NCBI RefSeq assembly: GCF_024713975.1
Contig: NC_091114.1
Location: 10,884,001 to 10,948,000, forward strand
DNA length: 64,000 bases
From: Paralichthys olivaceus
Taxonomy: Eukaryota; Chordata; Actinopteri; Pleuronectiformes; Paralichthyidae
Direction: 5' to 3'
This document shows, piece after piece, positions 1 to 13,500 of this stretch; position 1 is the first letter of the stretch; the number at the start of each line of letters is the position of its first letter. Position numbers and translations under genes: made by a program. Below the pieces are notes generated by a model. The model saw nothing but the letters and a program-made list of their open reading frames with translations, had not been told where the DNA came from and ran no database searches.

Positions 1-871
1 GGGGGCTCCTCTGTCTTTTTGATTGGGCTTTCTGTCAGAAGCCCACAGAACCTGAATAAATAGGTGCTTTAACACCGTGCGCGTCGGACCTGTGGCGTGA
101 TTGCGTCCATTTGTTTTTCTCCTCACTGCTGCCTCAGCGATTGTGCGGCACTTGTACGAACGACGGATGAGTACAAGCTTTACAGTCATCAGTGCATCTC
201 CAATGTTTTCTTAGCCCCAGCTGAGGCAGCCCTGTGGGACTCCGGTGCCACTGCTGAGTGAGAGAGCACTCACCGATTTGCTGATTATCATTATCAAGAA
301 TTAATAGCGTCTCATTTTCTTTCATTAGGGGCTCCTCAGCTGCGTTTTGCTGCCTTGGCAGCGTGTCACCGTTTGATCAAAACAGCATGTAGAATATCAC
401 CCTCTACGCTAATTGGTGAAGATGAGGCATGCTGGCAGTGGGTAGGGACTGCTGGGTAATTGCTGGCTTCGGCTGGATCCAGCTGTAACGTCAGTAGTCA
501 AAGCTCCGAGGAGCACCACCACCCCCCTCCTCAGAAAAAAAAGCCCACAAAAAAAAGTGACACAGATCTCAGCACAAACTTAAAAGGGATTGATGATGTA
601 GATACAGTGAATGCGCAGAAGATAAATATGATCGTGCAGCAAATCCACGAGGATGTTTCCAGCTCGGTGCGCGGTCTACAGAGATAACAGTTTACAGCTC
701 ATTGTACCGTAGAGGAGCAAGTTGCTGTGTAGGTGTTTGGCTTCTATTAATAGAAACCACATGTAATCAGGAATGTAGGTGGTAAACCATGCGTAGCGTT
801 GACTAGATTTCAGACCCATCTGTTCACTGGTACAAGTAACAGGGTGATTCACAGGCCTGGGTTCAGCTTTT

Positions 872-896
872 TGATTGATTGATTGATTGATTGACG
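872..896. repeat. (GATT)n microsatellite
   Basis: About five to six head-to-tail GATT units, ending in GACGG. Confidence 0.8.
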
Positions 897-959
897 GTGG
901 AATTTATTTTTTATACATAAACTGGTGTGCAGTCTGGTTATATGTTATACTCCCATCAT

Positions 960-1060
960 GATTCTTGCTATTGTTGGTTTGTGCCCTCATGGTTAAATGC
1001 ATTAATTGGAAGTCGCTTTGGATAAAAGCGTCAGCTAAGTGATATGTGATGTAATGAGTT
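960..1060 (+). mobile_element. retroposon 3' tail of common teleost type
   Basis: Contains AAGTCGCTTTGGATAAAAGC followed by GTCAGCTAAGTGA and an AT-rich end. This string recurs as the 3' end of abundant fish SINE-like retroposons. Only the tail is recognisable; the family is not named. Confidence 0.6.
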
Positions 1061-3339
1061 TCTGGTCCTGACAGTAAAAAAGCTGTTTAAGGAGCTGGCC
1101 GAGGTTATGAGTAGGATATGAGGGGTCGGAGCTTCTTCTTCGCATCTTTCACCAGGTTGTGAATCTTTTTGAGTTTATAGATGGACGATGCATTTCCAAA
1201 AATGAAGCCAGAACATCCCCCGTGCAAACGCTGCCATCTTGCGCCAAAGGTTTTATAGCCAGAGTATGAGCAGTGGCGATCAGGGGAATGGAGTTGTTGT
1301 ATTGAAGTCCAAATGATATGTTCGCTTGAATCATCTCCAGTCAGTCTCAATTAGCATTTTTTTCCTGGAAAATAAAGTTTGAACAAATTTGACGGGACAC
1401 AGAATTTGTTCAAATTCCCTGCATGCACAAAGCCACCGCCATGAAAACAGGCTCACCCTTTACTTTGCTGCCACACATCACTTCTCAGATGGTGACAGCT
1501 TTGCTCCATTCTCGTGGCAAAACGACGTGACATGATTGGCTTTCTTTGGCTCGAGAGGGGATGCAATAGGTCGAGCTGATGGTGAGCGCCCTCTGCTGGA
1601 GCATGAGGCAAACTATGTTAGACAGTCTGATGTGATTCTAGACTCATTAGATTAGATTTAACTTTCTTTACGTTACACCTTGTTTTCATTGCATTGAATA
1701 ACAAAACAAAAAAGCACTTGAACAAACATCAGTGTGATGTGTAAAATTACACAAATCGACTTTGAGAAAAACTGATTTGACGTGTACCATCGCTATATAC
1801 TGAATTCCTGGTTTTGCTGCTGGAGCTATCCTCAGTTAAACTTTATGTGTTTTTTAAATTTTTTAAAAAGTGTCGACAAGAGATTAATACTTCAGGTTTT
1901 ATCATCAGGCCCCACGCAGTCGTATCACAGTTATCAACTTTAAGTGTCCATCTGTCCCTGCCTTGACCTTTAACTGACCACTAATGATGATCAGGATGTT
2001 TCCCAAGCTGCTCCATTAAAAGTGATAAAAAAATGGAAATCCCTGAAATGTAGACTCTTGTTTTTCAGTACCCGCGCTGCTTCATAATGCTTTTACACAT
2101 TAAGAGGTAAAAGTGACTTAAACTGATAAATGGGATCCAGCACAGTGTGGTACTCCTGCACAGCCTCTTTCTGATCAATACTTCTGTTTCTTAAAAAGTC
2201 AGAGAAGCTTCTCAGAGCTTGACATCTTGATCAGTCCGGTCTGGCGTGGTTGCGATAGTCAGCTGTGACCAGCATGATGAAATGACGGATTGACAAAACG
2301 CCAGCCGCCGTTGGCTCCATGAATGGCCGAGCTGTAGGAGGCCTGACTTGACCGGGGTAATATATGCATTAACACTCTTGCAAGGAAATCACAGGATCCA
2401 CCGGTGTTGGGAACTGTGGGTTGCCATAGAAATTGCAAGTGCTGAAGTTTCCCTTAGCAACAGTGGATTGGAAATAACGTGTCCACTAGGAGATTGGTTT
2501 TAGACTGTTTAAGTTTTTAAGGAGAGGATCTTGTCTGCCCACCCTCACACGAGCTGCAGTGGTGTTTGTGTGGCATCTTCCTACATTGCGGGAAGTTGTA
2601 GTAAAGTCTTGTGTGACTGAGACTCTGCCTCTGTGTAAGCACCTCTCATAACGCTCTCGTCCCTCAGCTGTGTCGCTGGTTAAATTGGAATCGCTGACAT
2701 TTCTTGGCCAGTGAAGTGGGTCATTTGTACTCGCTGCAAAGTCACAGCATCCATTTGTGAGACATCTGCCACCGCTCGCAGATGTGACCTGAACTGTTTG
2801 AACCACGGGAGCAGTCACTTAAACGGTGGATTAAGCCGTGAAGCAGCGATAAAGCTGCTGAGGACGTTCCACACATTCATGCGCCTCCATGCAGGGGTGT
2901 CGGAAATGGGAAGGATTTTGAAACTCAGTCCTCAAACTAGGGCAGTAAAGCAATATCAATAATTATCACAATATTATTTTCATCAATATAACAAGAGTCC
3001 AAACTATATCGATATATTGCTTATGGATTGTGCATAAAATGTGTTTGTTATTCTCTTCTCATAAACATTTTTCGTGATAATTCAATTCTGTTATCAATAT
3101 TGACTGATATACTTTTAATCTTGAGATATTTTTTGGCCCAACCCTTCCTCTTACAGGTTTTCGTGGGTGTGTAAAATTTAAAGCCACTGAAATGTCATAT
3201 AATTAGGCCAGTTACCATACTTGACGAAGATTTGGTGAAGTCATTATCTGATATGAAAGTGATTTGAATCATCACATGTGAAAAGGTGTAACAAGACAAT
3301 ATCTGTAAAAAGATTTTAAACCATTAGTTTATTATATTC

Positions 3340-3625
3340 TTTTTATTGGTTTATGTAATCCTCGACAGATTTCCACAAAACCTGGTGGAAGGATGCATGT
3401 GCGTCAAGTGTGTGGATCCGGATCAGGGGGTGTTTCCAGTTTTACATTTTCCTTGATTTCCTCGGGAATCATTCATGGATGTTGATGAAAAAAATCAGGC
3501 ACATTAAGGGAGCTGATATCTGAGTGTGTAAAATTTGTTGCAGCTTGATTGTAAGGTGACTGTTGAGCCTCGGTGGAGATATGCGCTCGACTGAGTGCTA
3601 TTCGAGTTTTGTTATTGAAAATAAT
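3340..3625 (+). mobile_element. dispersed repeat family A, copy 1
   Basis: Starts near a TTTATGTAATCC-type segment, with CCTGGTGGAAGGATG, GATCCGGATCAGGGG and GAATCATTCATGGATG, and ends with a TATGCGCTCGACTGAGTGC tail. The same ordered blocks occur at five other places in the window. This is a familiar teleost interspersed repeat; its class is not decided here. Confidence 0.7.
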
Positions 3626-4159
3626 CGTGAGTAGAATCTCTCTGCCTTTGTAAAATGCTTGTGTTAAATTCCTGGACAGCCTGAAGGACGTGAATCTATT
3701 TCTGGCTCCAGCTTTTCGTCCAGCTGATGCACCAAAGAGCTAGATTCAGGGTTTTGTGGTTTTGTAATCACACAAACATGTGAACTGCAGGCTCCTCGTG
3801 AGAGAGATTGATTTATTACAACAATGACAGAAAACAACAGGCTGTGATTCTGTGTCCTGTCTGTCGATGAAAACTTTGGTCTTCAGGTGATTTTTGTGCC
3901 GCAGTAGATGAGAGGCTGTCGTGAAAACGTGATGGTTCCTGCCGTCAGTGTGAATAAAGCATGTGGAGCGTGGATTCTGACCTGAGTAATAAAATGCATT
4001 GCACTCGTCTCTGAGGTGTGTCAGTTATGGATGTGTGTGTTTCCTGCAATTTAAGTATTCTATAGCGGCCCTGTGGAATGTATTCAAAACTTGTCTGTAT
4101 GAGCGGGCGCTGTGCTTTATTCATTACCTCCACAATGGAGGTTGAGTTTTACATCTGTG

Positions 4160-4402
4160 TTTGATTGTTTGATGCATATGACCAAAGGAAGAACCCATCA
4201 AATCAATGGTGCAGATCCGTACCAGGATGCAGATCTTTAACATTTTATGGGGCGTTTGACGTTTTCAACAATTTCTCAGGGAATAATTCATGGATCTTGA
4301 TGAAAAAAAAAAATCTGTCACTTTCCTGGGAACTGATATCTGTGAGTGAGGACTGGGCCTTGGAGGAGGTGTGCGCTCTACTGGGTTCCGCTCTAGTTTG
4401 TT
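4160..4402 (+). mobile_element. dispersed repeat family A, copy 2
   Basis: Has the AAGGAAGAACCCATCAAA block, the TTCATGGATCTTGATGAAAA block and the GGGCCTTGGAGGAGGTGTGC tail. Directly abuts copy 3. Confidence 0.75.
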
Positions 4403-4745
4403 TGTTATTTTGCAGGATTACGTAAAAACTACTCAACCCATTTCCATGACATTTTGTGCAGGGGTGGGTTATGAGCCAAGGAAGAACCCATTAAAGTTTG
4501 GGGCAGATCCAGGAATTTATTTTCACTTTCTTTAACATTTTGTTGATATCTCAAGGAATAATTAATGGATGAAAATAATCAGGCATGTTTAGGGGACTCA
4601 TATTACATCCAGATCCAAATAAAGATCTGGACCTAGTGAATTTAAATGTGGTTTCATGCGGGAACTGTTGGGCCTTGGCAGAAGTTGATGCAGTGAAAGC
4701 GGGAGAGAGCCTCACTGTGAATTCATCACAACAACAGCTGAGCAC
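4403..4745 (+). mobile_element. dispersed repeat family A, copy 3
   Basis: Carries the 5' block GGATTACGTAAAAACTACTC, then AAGGAAGAACCCATTAAAGT, GGGGCAGATCCAGGAATTT and GGGCCTTGGCAGAAGTTG. It is the most complete copy here and lies head to tail behind copy 2. Confidence 0.75.
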
Positions 4746-6024
4746 AACAGTTCAGAGCTCATCCAGCCCCGCAGACCTGTGATGGGGAGTTTCACGCTGT
4801 CAGCTCACGGTCACAATTGGCTGGACAACAACAACCCCACTCGCCCCGGCCTTGGACAACCACGCTTGACAGACACCATCCTCTCTGATCTCACATCAGA
4901 GCTTGCGTGCAGCAGCAGAAGCGGCTGGAAGACACTTAGTTTGAGTGAAAAACACTCCCTGGCATCTCATAATTCACCTCTCTTCCATAATGTGAGATTT
5001 CCGAGCTGAGGACTGTCGTGCATTGAAGTCGCGGGCTGACTTGATGTGGCAGCCCCTCACCATTAGTTTCACATCTAGAAGTGCAGGTCTGCATAGCCTC
5101 TTTAGTGCGCGTGACATGTGAAATATTTTCCCGTGAAAGACTGATGGGCAGCAGCACTATAAAGATCTCAGCCTGAGGGGAGCGGCAAACAGATCGGCGG
5201 CAGGAAGCTGCCACTCACTGCGGCTTTCTTTGTGAGCACAGGGATCCAGTTTGACAAAATGTCAACATGTAATTAACGTTGAAAAACAAAGCAGTGACGT
5301 TAGAGAAATGAAGTACATAAAAAAACGAGCAGAAATGTCAAGCACCTCGTGTTCCAGTCATCTAATTTACATTAATCCCTATGATTAGCTCATAAGCAGT
5401 TAGATTTAGCTGCTGTTTGCCTTTTTATTGACTTAACACAGAAATAAAAAGCTGCTGTTTACAAAATGTTCCTTCTTCTGGGGCCTTTTATTCCCGCAAG
5501 TGATTTCAAACTTGTAATCGATGAATCTTGACGGACGATTCCTCTTTTTCCTGCAGCGGACCAACACAGAAGAGGCTCCATGATTTGGTATCTCTCTTTA
5601 ATAAATGTAGTCACCTAAATGACCTTGTCTCTTGTGCACGCGGGTTGATGGATCACTCTGCTACAGGTTCAATGCTGCGACCAGATATCTCAGGACAAAG
5701 CAAAAAATTGAAAATTCAAATTTTACCAACGGAAACGATTATTCAGACTTTTTAGTGCCGAGTGTGTCACAGGTTGAAATCCTTGTCTTAGTCCATTTAA
5801 TTACCAGGCATGAGTGTTTCAGGTGGTTTCATAATGTGCTTTCACCTTCTGTACTTTTTTAGAAGCACCACTTTTCCAAAATGGTGAACACAGCCGTGCC
5901 TCAGCTCGGAGTCATCCTTAGCAATAATAATCTTTTCCAATGTGTGATTGTGTCTGTTCTTGTCAGCCTGTGGACATAAAGCCTCCTGTGTGTGTGTGTG
6001 TCTCTTTGATTTTTTCCCCCCCAG

Positions 6025-7402
6025 ATCACCCAGGAGCAGTTCATCCTCGCTTCCCAGTCCCTGCACCTCCAGCGACCGGGCTGCGATGCCGTCTACCCGG
6101 TGGGCCTGTACGGCTGGAGGAAGAGATGCCTCTACTTCTTCCTGCTGCTGCTCCTGGTCACCATGATCGTTAACCTGGCGCTCACCGTCTGGATCATAAA
6201 AGTCATGAATTTCTCAGTGGTGAGTGGACGAAATGGACTCAGCCTCGTCTGAAATGAGGCTGAGTCAGTTGGGAAGGTGCAGTTACGAGCCAGGGATATA
6301 ACTGTTGGGATTATTAACTTAATAGTGTGCAACACATTAAAGGGACCCATTGTGCTCATTTTCCAACATTATATCGCCATTACGGGACTCCTCTAGAGTA
6401 GCTCTGCATGATTCCAAGCCCAAAAAAGTTCTTATTCATCTCAAACAGCCTGTTCCGCACAGGCACACCGGCAATATTAGCCCAGGCCTCCTCTAAAGCA
6501 GACCATCTTCCAATTGGCGGAACATCTGGAAACCTTTCACGGGGTAGCACACACAGCGATTGTTACCACCCTCTCATCCTCTTACTGACATTGGGACAGA
6601 GGCAGGGGACATCCTGCCCTAATATGGACATCTAACATTTTAATATCGTATCGACATATGATAGTAATAAAGAAAGCATAAGTTTAATCTGAGTAAATGT
6701 GGAACAACAATCTCTGACAACTAGTTCACTGAATATTTACCAGTTAATCTCCAAGTCATGTTTCAGTTCACTGGTTCTAAAATCTGAAAATATTCAGTGC
6801 AAAGCAAAAGTTAAATTCTATGTATTTAAAGAAAAAAAAAGAGAAACGATCTGACATGAGTCTTTTTTCTTTCTTTCTATCTTTGTTTCTTTTCTTTCCA
6901 ACCTTAATACAAAGCCTGAGTTTATTCTCGCAGGCCTGTTGAAATGTGTCGGGAGGATTCCTCGTGTTGTGCGCTTTGTCTCATCTGGATTTGATGAAGA
7001 ATTAGAAAGGACTTGGCAGCGGCGCCGGCTGACACACAACGTGTTAATCTCCGGACTAGAACCAAACAGACAGCTGCTGCGAGCTCCTGTGACATTTTCG
7101 GGGAGGATGCACACAATTTACCATTTTGTCAACAAACTCCCAGTGGCAGCATCCTCCCTCTGTGACGGATGCATCCCCCCGACTGTTGCTATCACTCCTC
7201 CGCCGCTTCGCCTCCCATCAATCTGTGTCACGAGTAAAAGACCTTATCAGTGCCGTTGGTGTCGCTCTAGAAAATGTACCTCGTTGTTCAACCCCCATCT
7301 GTCAGGACTCGGCGAGCTCAATGAGGAAGCACGAGCCCAACTAGACCCCTGTTTATTGGTTTTCTATTCAGTTTTTATCAGCTGTACTGTACGTTGAGGA
7401 CT

Positions 7403-7441
<39 letters not shown>

Positions 7442-7476
7442 ACACACACACACTCACACACACACACACACACTCA

Positions 7477-7531
<55 letters not shown>

Positions 7532-10500
7532 ACACACTCACTCACACACACAAACCTGTATCTCTTCTGCCAAGGGAACATCCAAATTTACCATCTCACC
7601 ATTTCAGGCAGGACAGTTAAACGATCACTCACAATCCTGATGATATCAACAGCCTGACTGGATTATTGGAATTCAAAAGATTTTCTCGAAACTGAAATTC
7701 TATCAATTCAGAGCAAATGCGTTTAAAAAGTTCTTTCAAAAAATAATAGAATATTCTGAATTTGAGGCTTTAAAAAGACTCAAATGTCAAAATGATTCTA
7801 ACTAGATCTTAAACATGTTAAATATGACTCTGATATTCCCTGATACGTGTCGTACTTGACATAGGTCTTGAATTTTTGAGTCATTGTGTTTATAAAAAGT
7901 CTTAAATTGAACTTGTTGAAACCCCATATTAAGGCACATGATTCAATATCCACATAATAAATGGATTTATATAGTTTCCTTTACCTCTTTGACACCAAAA
8001 TTATCAGGTATAAGCAGGTTTTGTAAATCATCCTGTATCTGTTCATTTCTTTCCTTCACTGTTGAGGGTCTCAGGCCGCCACCGAACCCTCCTGCTCTTC
8101 CCACCCACACGTCTGACCGACGCGTGTGGCCGACTCTTCCCACCCACATCACCTCCACTTTGTCGAACTCGTCTAGCCACTGACATACAAAGACCTCCGC
8201 TCCTCCCTGCCCACCTTGCTTTGCCCGCTCCTCTCCGTCCTCCCGTCACGTCCCCGGTTCAGTCCCGGCTCTCAAACACGTACGGCAGAGCTCACCCGCT
8301 GCCCTCCCACTCTGTAATTCACTGTCTCCGTCCATTTGCACTGCTCGTACTTGTGAACTCTTGAAAAAACGTCCCTCTGTGCCCTTCTGTTCACGCAACG
8401 CTGCCCTCAAACTGCACTTTGGCGAGAAACAAACTAATCTAGAGTCCAACAAAACCAGGTCCTGGATACAAATAAAAATAAGTTGCAGAATCACTCTTTA
8501 TATCCCCATGACATTATGCATTCTATATTTTGAGGGTTCAATATACTGCTCGCCAGTGGGCCATTATTATTCTTTACAGTTACAGTTGTGATGACTTTTA
8601 TCCATTGGACTTTATAGTTATATACTATAAGTGTCCATTATATGGCATCTTCAATGGTTCACCAGTTATGACGACTAGCAGCTCCTCACATTGTGACCTG
8701 AAAAGCAAAGGCCTGAAAAGTTTGCATGTTTTGGCTCATTTATTAAAAATGACAGACAACTTTTCCATTCATGTCCATATGATATAAAAATTAAGACGCT
8801 GACTCTCATAGCGAGCATTACATCTGCATAAAGTGAGTTTCATTGTAATTATGAGATAAACCAAAGCAGAAAACTGCCCACAATGAAAATTTAATCAAAG
8901 TCAACACAGACTCGATGCCCAAAATGATGGATACACAACTTTCAGGAGCCTGAAAACTGATTTTGTACACAAATGAAATACATCTACAAATCTAACCTGC
9001 TGCCTCTACTTGAGAAATAAGACGTACACCGCAGTAGATTACGGCTTGGGTTTCGTTTTTCTGTCCGAACACGTGCGGTATTGTAAGGCCAGGGATTACT
9101 GAACTGGAACTGAGTGAATGAACTTCCATTATCATGTTGTTGTGTTTAATTTCTCTGTAAATCACAGAGACAGAAAAACATTTCTACAACAACCACTACA
9201 ACTCCCACCACCGGCTATAATAACAATAATCATTACAGTAATGTTCATATTAAGTTGACTCGTGTGAATTTACATGAGCGTACAACTTTCTTAAATTTCC
9301 ATTAATATTTCCATGAATCTACTCAACATTCATCCACGGCCGCCACATTAGCCTGGCTCCCCTCGCTGCATGGTGCCTGTCACCCCGACACAGCTGAGTG
9401 GCATCGTCTCCTCCATGTCATGTCCTGCTTCCTCGCTGTCACTCACCCAGCAGCTCTAATGCAGCACAATGGGCGGCTGTGGCTGCAGAGCGAGTCGTCC
9501 ACTAACGAGAAGGTCGGCTGTTTGATCCCGGTGTGCCCCAATCCATGTGCCAAAGTTTCCTTGGGCAAGAGGCTGAACACTAAATTGCCCCTGACGACCG
9601 TGTGTGAGTGACATGTGATAGATAAAGTGCTCTCTCTCATCAAAACGTGATATAAATAAAGAAGATTCACAGCTGCGGAAGGATTCCTTTTTTTTTTTCA
9701 TCCTTCGGGGAGGTTGACTGACGTTTGTGTTTGTGTTTCAGGATGGAATGGGAAACCTCCATTTAAACCAGGAAGGGATTCGCCTGGAGGGGATCTCCGA
9801 GTTCCTCCTGCCTCTCTATGTGAACGAGATCCAGTCCAGAAAGGTAGGTTTCTCTTCTCACCATCTTCCAGTTGCTCGTTGATTGATATTCTGTCGCAGT
9901 AGCAATGAATGAAAAGTAGAAACAACCATGAGAAATTCTCCCACAGATGAAGAGCTCCCCAAAGCTGCAGGCAAGCCGATACTGAGCCTTCACATTTGCG
10001 ATCAATTCATTAAAGACAAGGCCAACTTCCCTCTGCCTTGATGATTCTTTGATGCTGCACCCTATATTTGTGCCTGGATAGAAGAGATTCAACTCTGTCC
10101 ACATCTCTCCTCCTCATCCTCCTCATTTCCTGTCACCCCTCAACAGCGCACCGTCAGGGCCTCCAATCGACAGGAAATGGGTAATAGGCTGCCTCTCGGC
10201 TCCTCTCAGGCCACATACAACCCTACAGGAGATTACAGACGATTACAGAGGGGTACAGAGTCCCCCCGCTGGATTTCCAATCAAGCCCACGCGATAAATT
10301 CCCCTCTTCTACTTCCTCCCCTTTCTCCTCTTTGATGTTTAGTTGATTAACCAACACAGCTCCATCACAAAGTTGATCCAGACGTCCTTCTCCCACACGA
10401 ATCGCAGACGCTCAGTTGGCTCATCCCCTTTTTCAGTGATAAGGCACGATGCAGAGAGACTGGACCGGGACTCCATGTAAATTTGTTTTTTGAGCAAAGT

Positions 10501-13500
10501 CGATGGAGGAAGGGGCTCGATCGTGGGCCACTCTCGCACTTTCATGTTGTAGTCCAGCTAAACGTTGATTTGAATACAACACCCGGGCACTTTGGCATTA
10601 GCAGACACCTCAAGGCCGAAGCAGACACACCAGCCAAACACTGGACAAAGCCAATATCTCATCCCCCGGTGCAATACCACCTTGCAGACATTTTTACTGT
10701 CTTGTTTTACAGACAGGCTGTGCAGTGGCACCCTTATCTACCGGCACCAGAGATATTTGCAGGACAAAAATCTCTGTGGGTCACTCGATATTTCTCACCT
10801 GAGGAAATATGTCAAGCACCGAGGGAGCGGGGATTATGGTTATCCAATGAGTTTACACCACAGTGCACAGTGCTGTTCTTCACTCCGATAGCCACTGTTG
10901 ATCAATAAGCCATTACCGCAAACAGCAGTGAAAACTGTAATACACCAGAGACATCTAAAAGTTTAATATAGTATGTTTTCTTTTTTTTTTTTTTGGTAGC
11001 ATTCAAAGTCCGAGCTGCCAATCGGCCTAGTAGCTGAACTCAAAGGAGCTTTCGTTTTATTTCTCGCGGCTCAACCAGTGCTTTGAATCTTCATCAATGG
11101 CTGAAGCCATAATCTGTGAATACCAAGTGGAAACAGCTCCCGCAGAGTTTTCTTTTTTTTTTTTTGGCAGTAAAACTGGTCTGGCAGCAAATAAGGAGCC
11201 GAGTAGCGCCTGAAATCAGCGCTTCCAGTAGCATGTTGTGAAACGAGAGCTGGTAACGTTTCATATGTGGTTTAAGATGGAGCCAGAAAACACATCAAAT
11301 GTATTCTGTTTGCATGTCAAGATTAAAAAGGAAGTTTCTCCAGTGAAACTTTTATCTGAATCAGAATATCTGCTTTCCGATGTATTTGAAATTTTCCGTC
11401 TCTATGTTGAAAGACAACTGTGTTACTGCATGCATGTGGCCTTACTTCAGTATTATCAGTTCAGTTCCTTATATATTTCATCCTTGTTTATCGCCGCTCT
11501 GTCCATTGCACCAAAATAAATAAGAAAGCAGAGACGCTGTTAATCGTGAACGCAAAGTGTGAGCTCAAAATCTGTATGGTGCGATAATAAACATGTTAAT
11601 GAACTCACATAAATATCTGTAAAAACAAAAACACAGAAAGTGATTAAGCACGTAAGATCATTTTATTTTTCAAACATATACTTAGCTTATCTTGTTGTTT
11701 AATATGTGTAAAGAATTTAGGACATTCAATGTAATACAGTATAATCATATTATGGTCAGGTTGGTTATTATTTGACATTTTTCTACAGGAGAGATCAGGA
11801 TTTAAAACCTCCTTTACATTCTGTTCCAGCACGAAACAGCCGAGATTCAAGGTGGTGACCAAAACTGAGCGTTAAGCAACAGAAGAACAGAATCTACACT
11901 AGAATGTTCTCCCATGAAACATTTACATTCACTAGATCCAGATTTTCATTTGGGTCTGCACCTAATTGCACTCAATCATACATATCCTGAGATATGATCA
12001 TAAATATTGTTTTGATGTTTCAGCTTTAGGTCTCTGTTCCTCTAGGATGCAGAGGTATATAAAAGAATTGCATTTTTAAACTATTCACATTATAATTTCA
12101 TGGCATCATTGTGACTATTTCATAATTTTATGATCAGTCCAAGCTTTATATTTTCTCTGGCAGTGTGCTGCAGCCTCCAGTTAAACCAGATCTGTCTGTC
12201 ACAGTTGACAGGCAGATAGATGAAATCATCTATATATTATTTTTTCATGCCCACGGGGCTTAAACTATATACATTTCTATCCATCCATCCATCCTCCTGT
12301 CAGCTCCTGCAGACAGCTCAGCACAGCAACAATTGAGTTTTTAAGCCAAAAAGAAGTTCCATTTGAGAAGCATGAAAAAGATATCCAGGACGACCTCAAT
12401 GTCAAATGTTAACACATAAAAATTTCAAGCGTATTATTGCCACACAACAGCTCCAATTATACGTGTGAAAGCCGAAGTGCATCTATAATTTGCAGGAATC
12501 AGCGGAAATTTCACCCATCTGAAAAAGCCACAGAGTGACTGTAATTTCAGGCTTTTTCAGTGAGTCACACTTGAAACTTCACCTTCGCACGGAACATGGC
12601 ATCCATAATTGTATGAGATTTGTCTATTGAAATGTTGAACAAACCCTTTCACTCTCAGACACTTCAAATTTTTCATTTTCTATTTCTGTCAGATGTAAAG
12701 TCCTTTGCAGCTTTCAAATTTTCTCATTTTTATTGACCTATAGTTTTATCCCAGTAGTTTTGAATCTTTTTGAATTAAGAATATGTTCCTGCAGACTTTT
12801 CTTCATCCATAAAAGTCATATTCCATCGTACTGATCGAATGCATTGGTTAGATTCCTATTAGATATCCCAAAACTTAAAGACACCAGAGGTCAAAACATA
12901 GATCTGATGAGCAGCAGTGACATTTTTCAGAGCGGTCAGTCCGTTCAAAGCGCTGCTGGAAATCCATGTATTCCACAGGATTTAAACTACAACCTGTTGA
13001 GATGTGAGCATCTTTATTTATGTTCAGAACTACAGGAGCTTATTTCGCTGATTGTTTCCTGCTGTTTGCTCGAACGTGTGCGGGGGAAAGAAAAGAAAAT
13101 AGCTGCTCGGGTTTTTTTGCAGACATGGCCTTTGATTTGCTGACACGTGGGGATTCAAATAGTAGGTGGACATACAGTGTAGGATTTCTGCACACGTATA
13201 GATTATGACGTATAGATTATTTTTTGTACTTATCATATTGCTGATGTATGGTCAAAAAAAGTAAATATCAGTGACTTTGTATTGGATTTTTTGTTTTTAT
13301 AATGTATTAAAACAATGTGTTATTTGCTTGTTTTTATTGGGTCTACTGCTTTAATCATGGTTTTGTTGTGTAGTTAGTTTTGAAAGTATAATGCACTTGA
13401 ATTATCCATAAATATTTGCAAATATATAAGAGAGGTGATTTTAATTTATTTCAGGCCGCCTCGTTAAGACTGGCTCAGGATAACAGATTATTGTTTTAGA

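Larger units (their letters stand above)
1..6024. other. intronic/upstream DNA of sgcz, no gene seen
   Basis: No exon supported. Holds a (GATT)n run, a SINE-type tail near 1,000 and three fragments of a dispersed repeat between 3,340 and 4,745. A start-codon exon for sgcz was looked for and not recognised. Confidence 0.6.
6220..9741. other. sgcz intron, no gene seen
   Basis: Holds the long CA microsatellite and a SINE. Open frames at 6,939-7,397 and 8,062-8,364 show no recognisable protein and no fitting splice context. Confidence 0.6.

Noticed and set aside
6939..7397. 152-codon plus-strand frame in an sgcz intron
   Set aside because: No recognisable protein, and it ends at the CA microsatellite.
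7394..7657. Open frame made of Thr/His repeats
   Set aside because: It is the translation of the CA microsatellite, not a gene.
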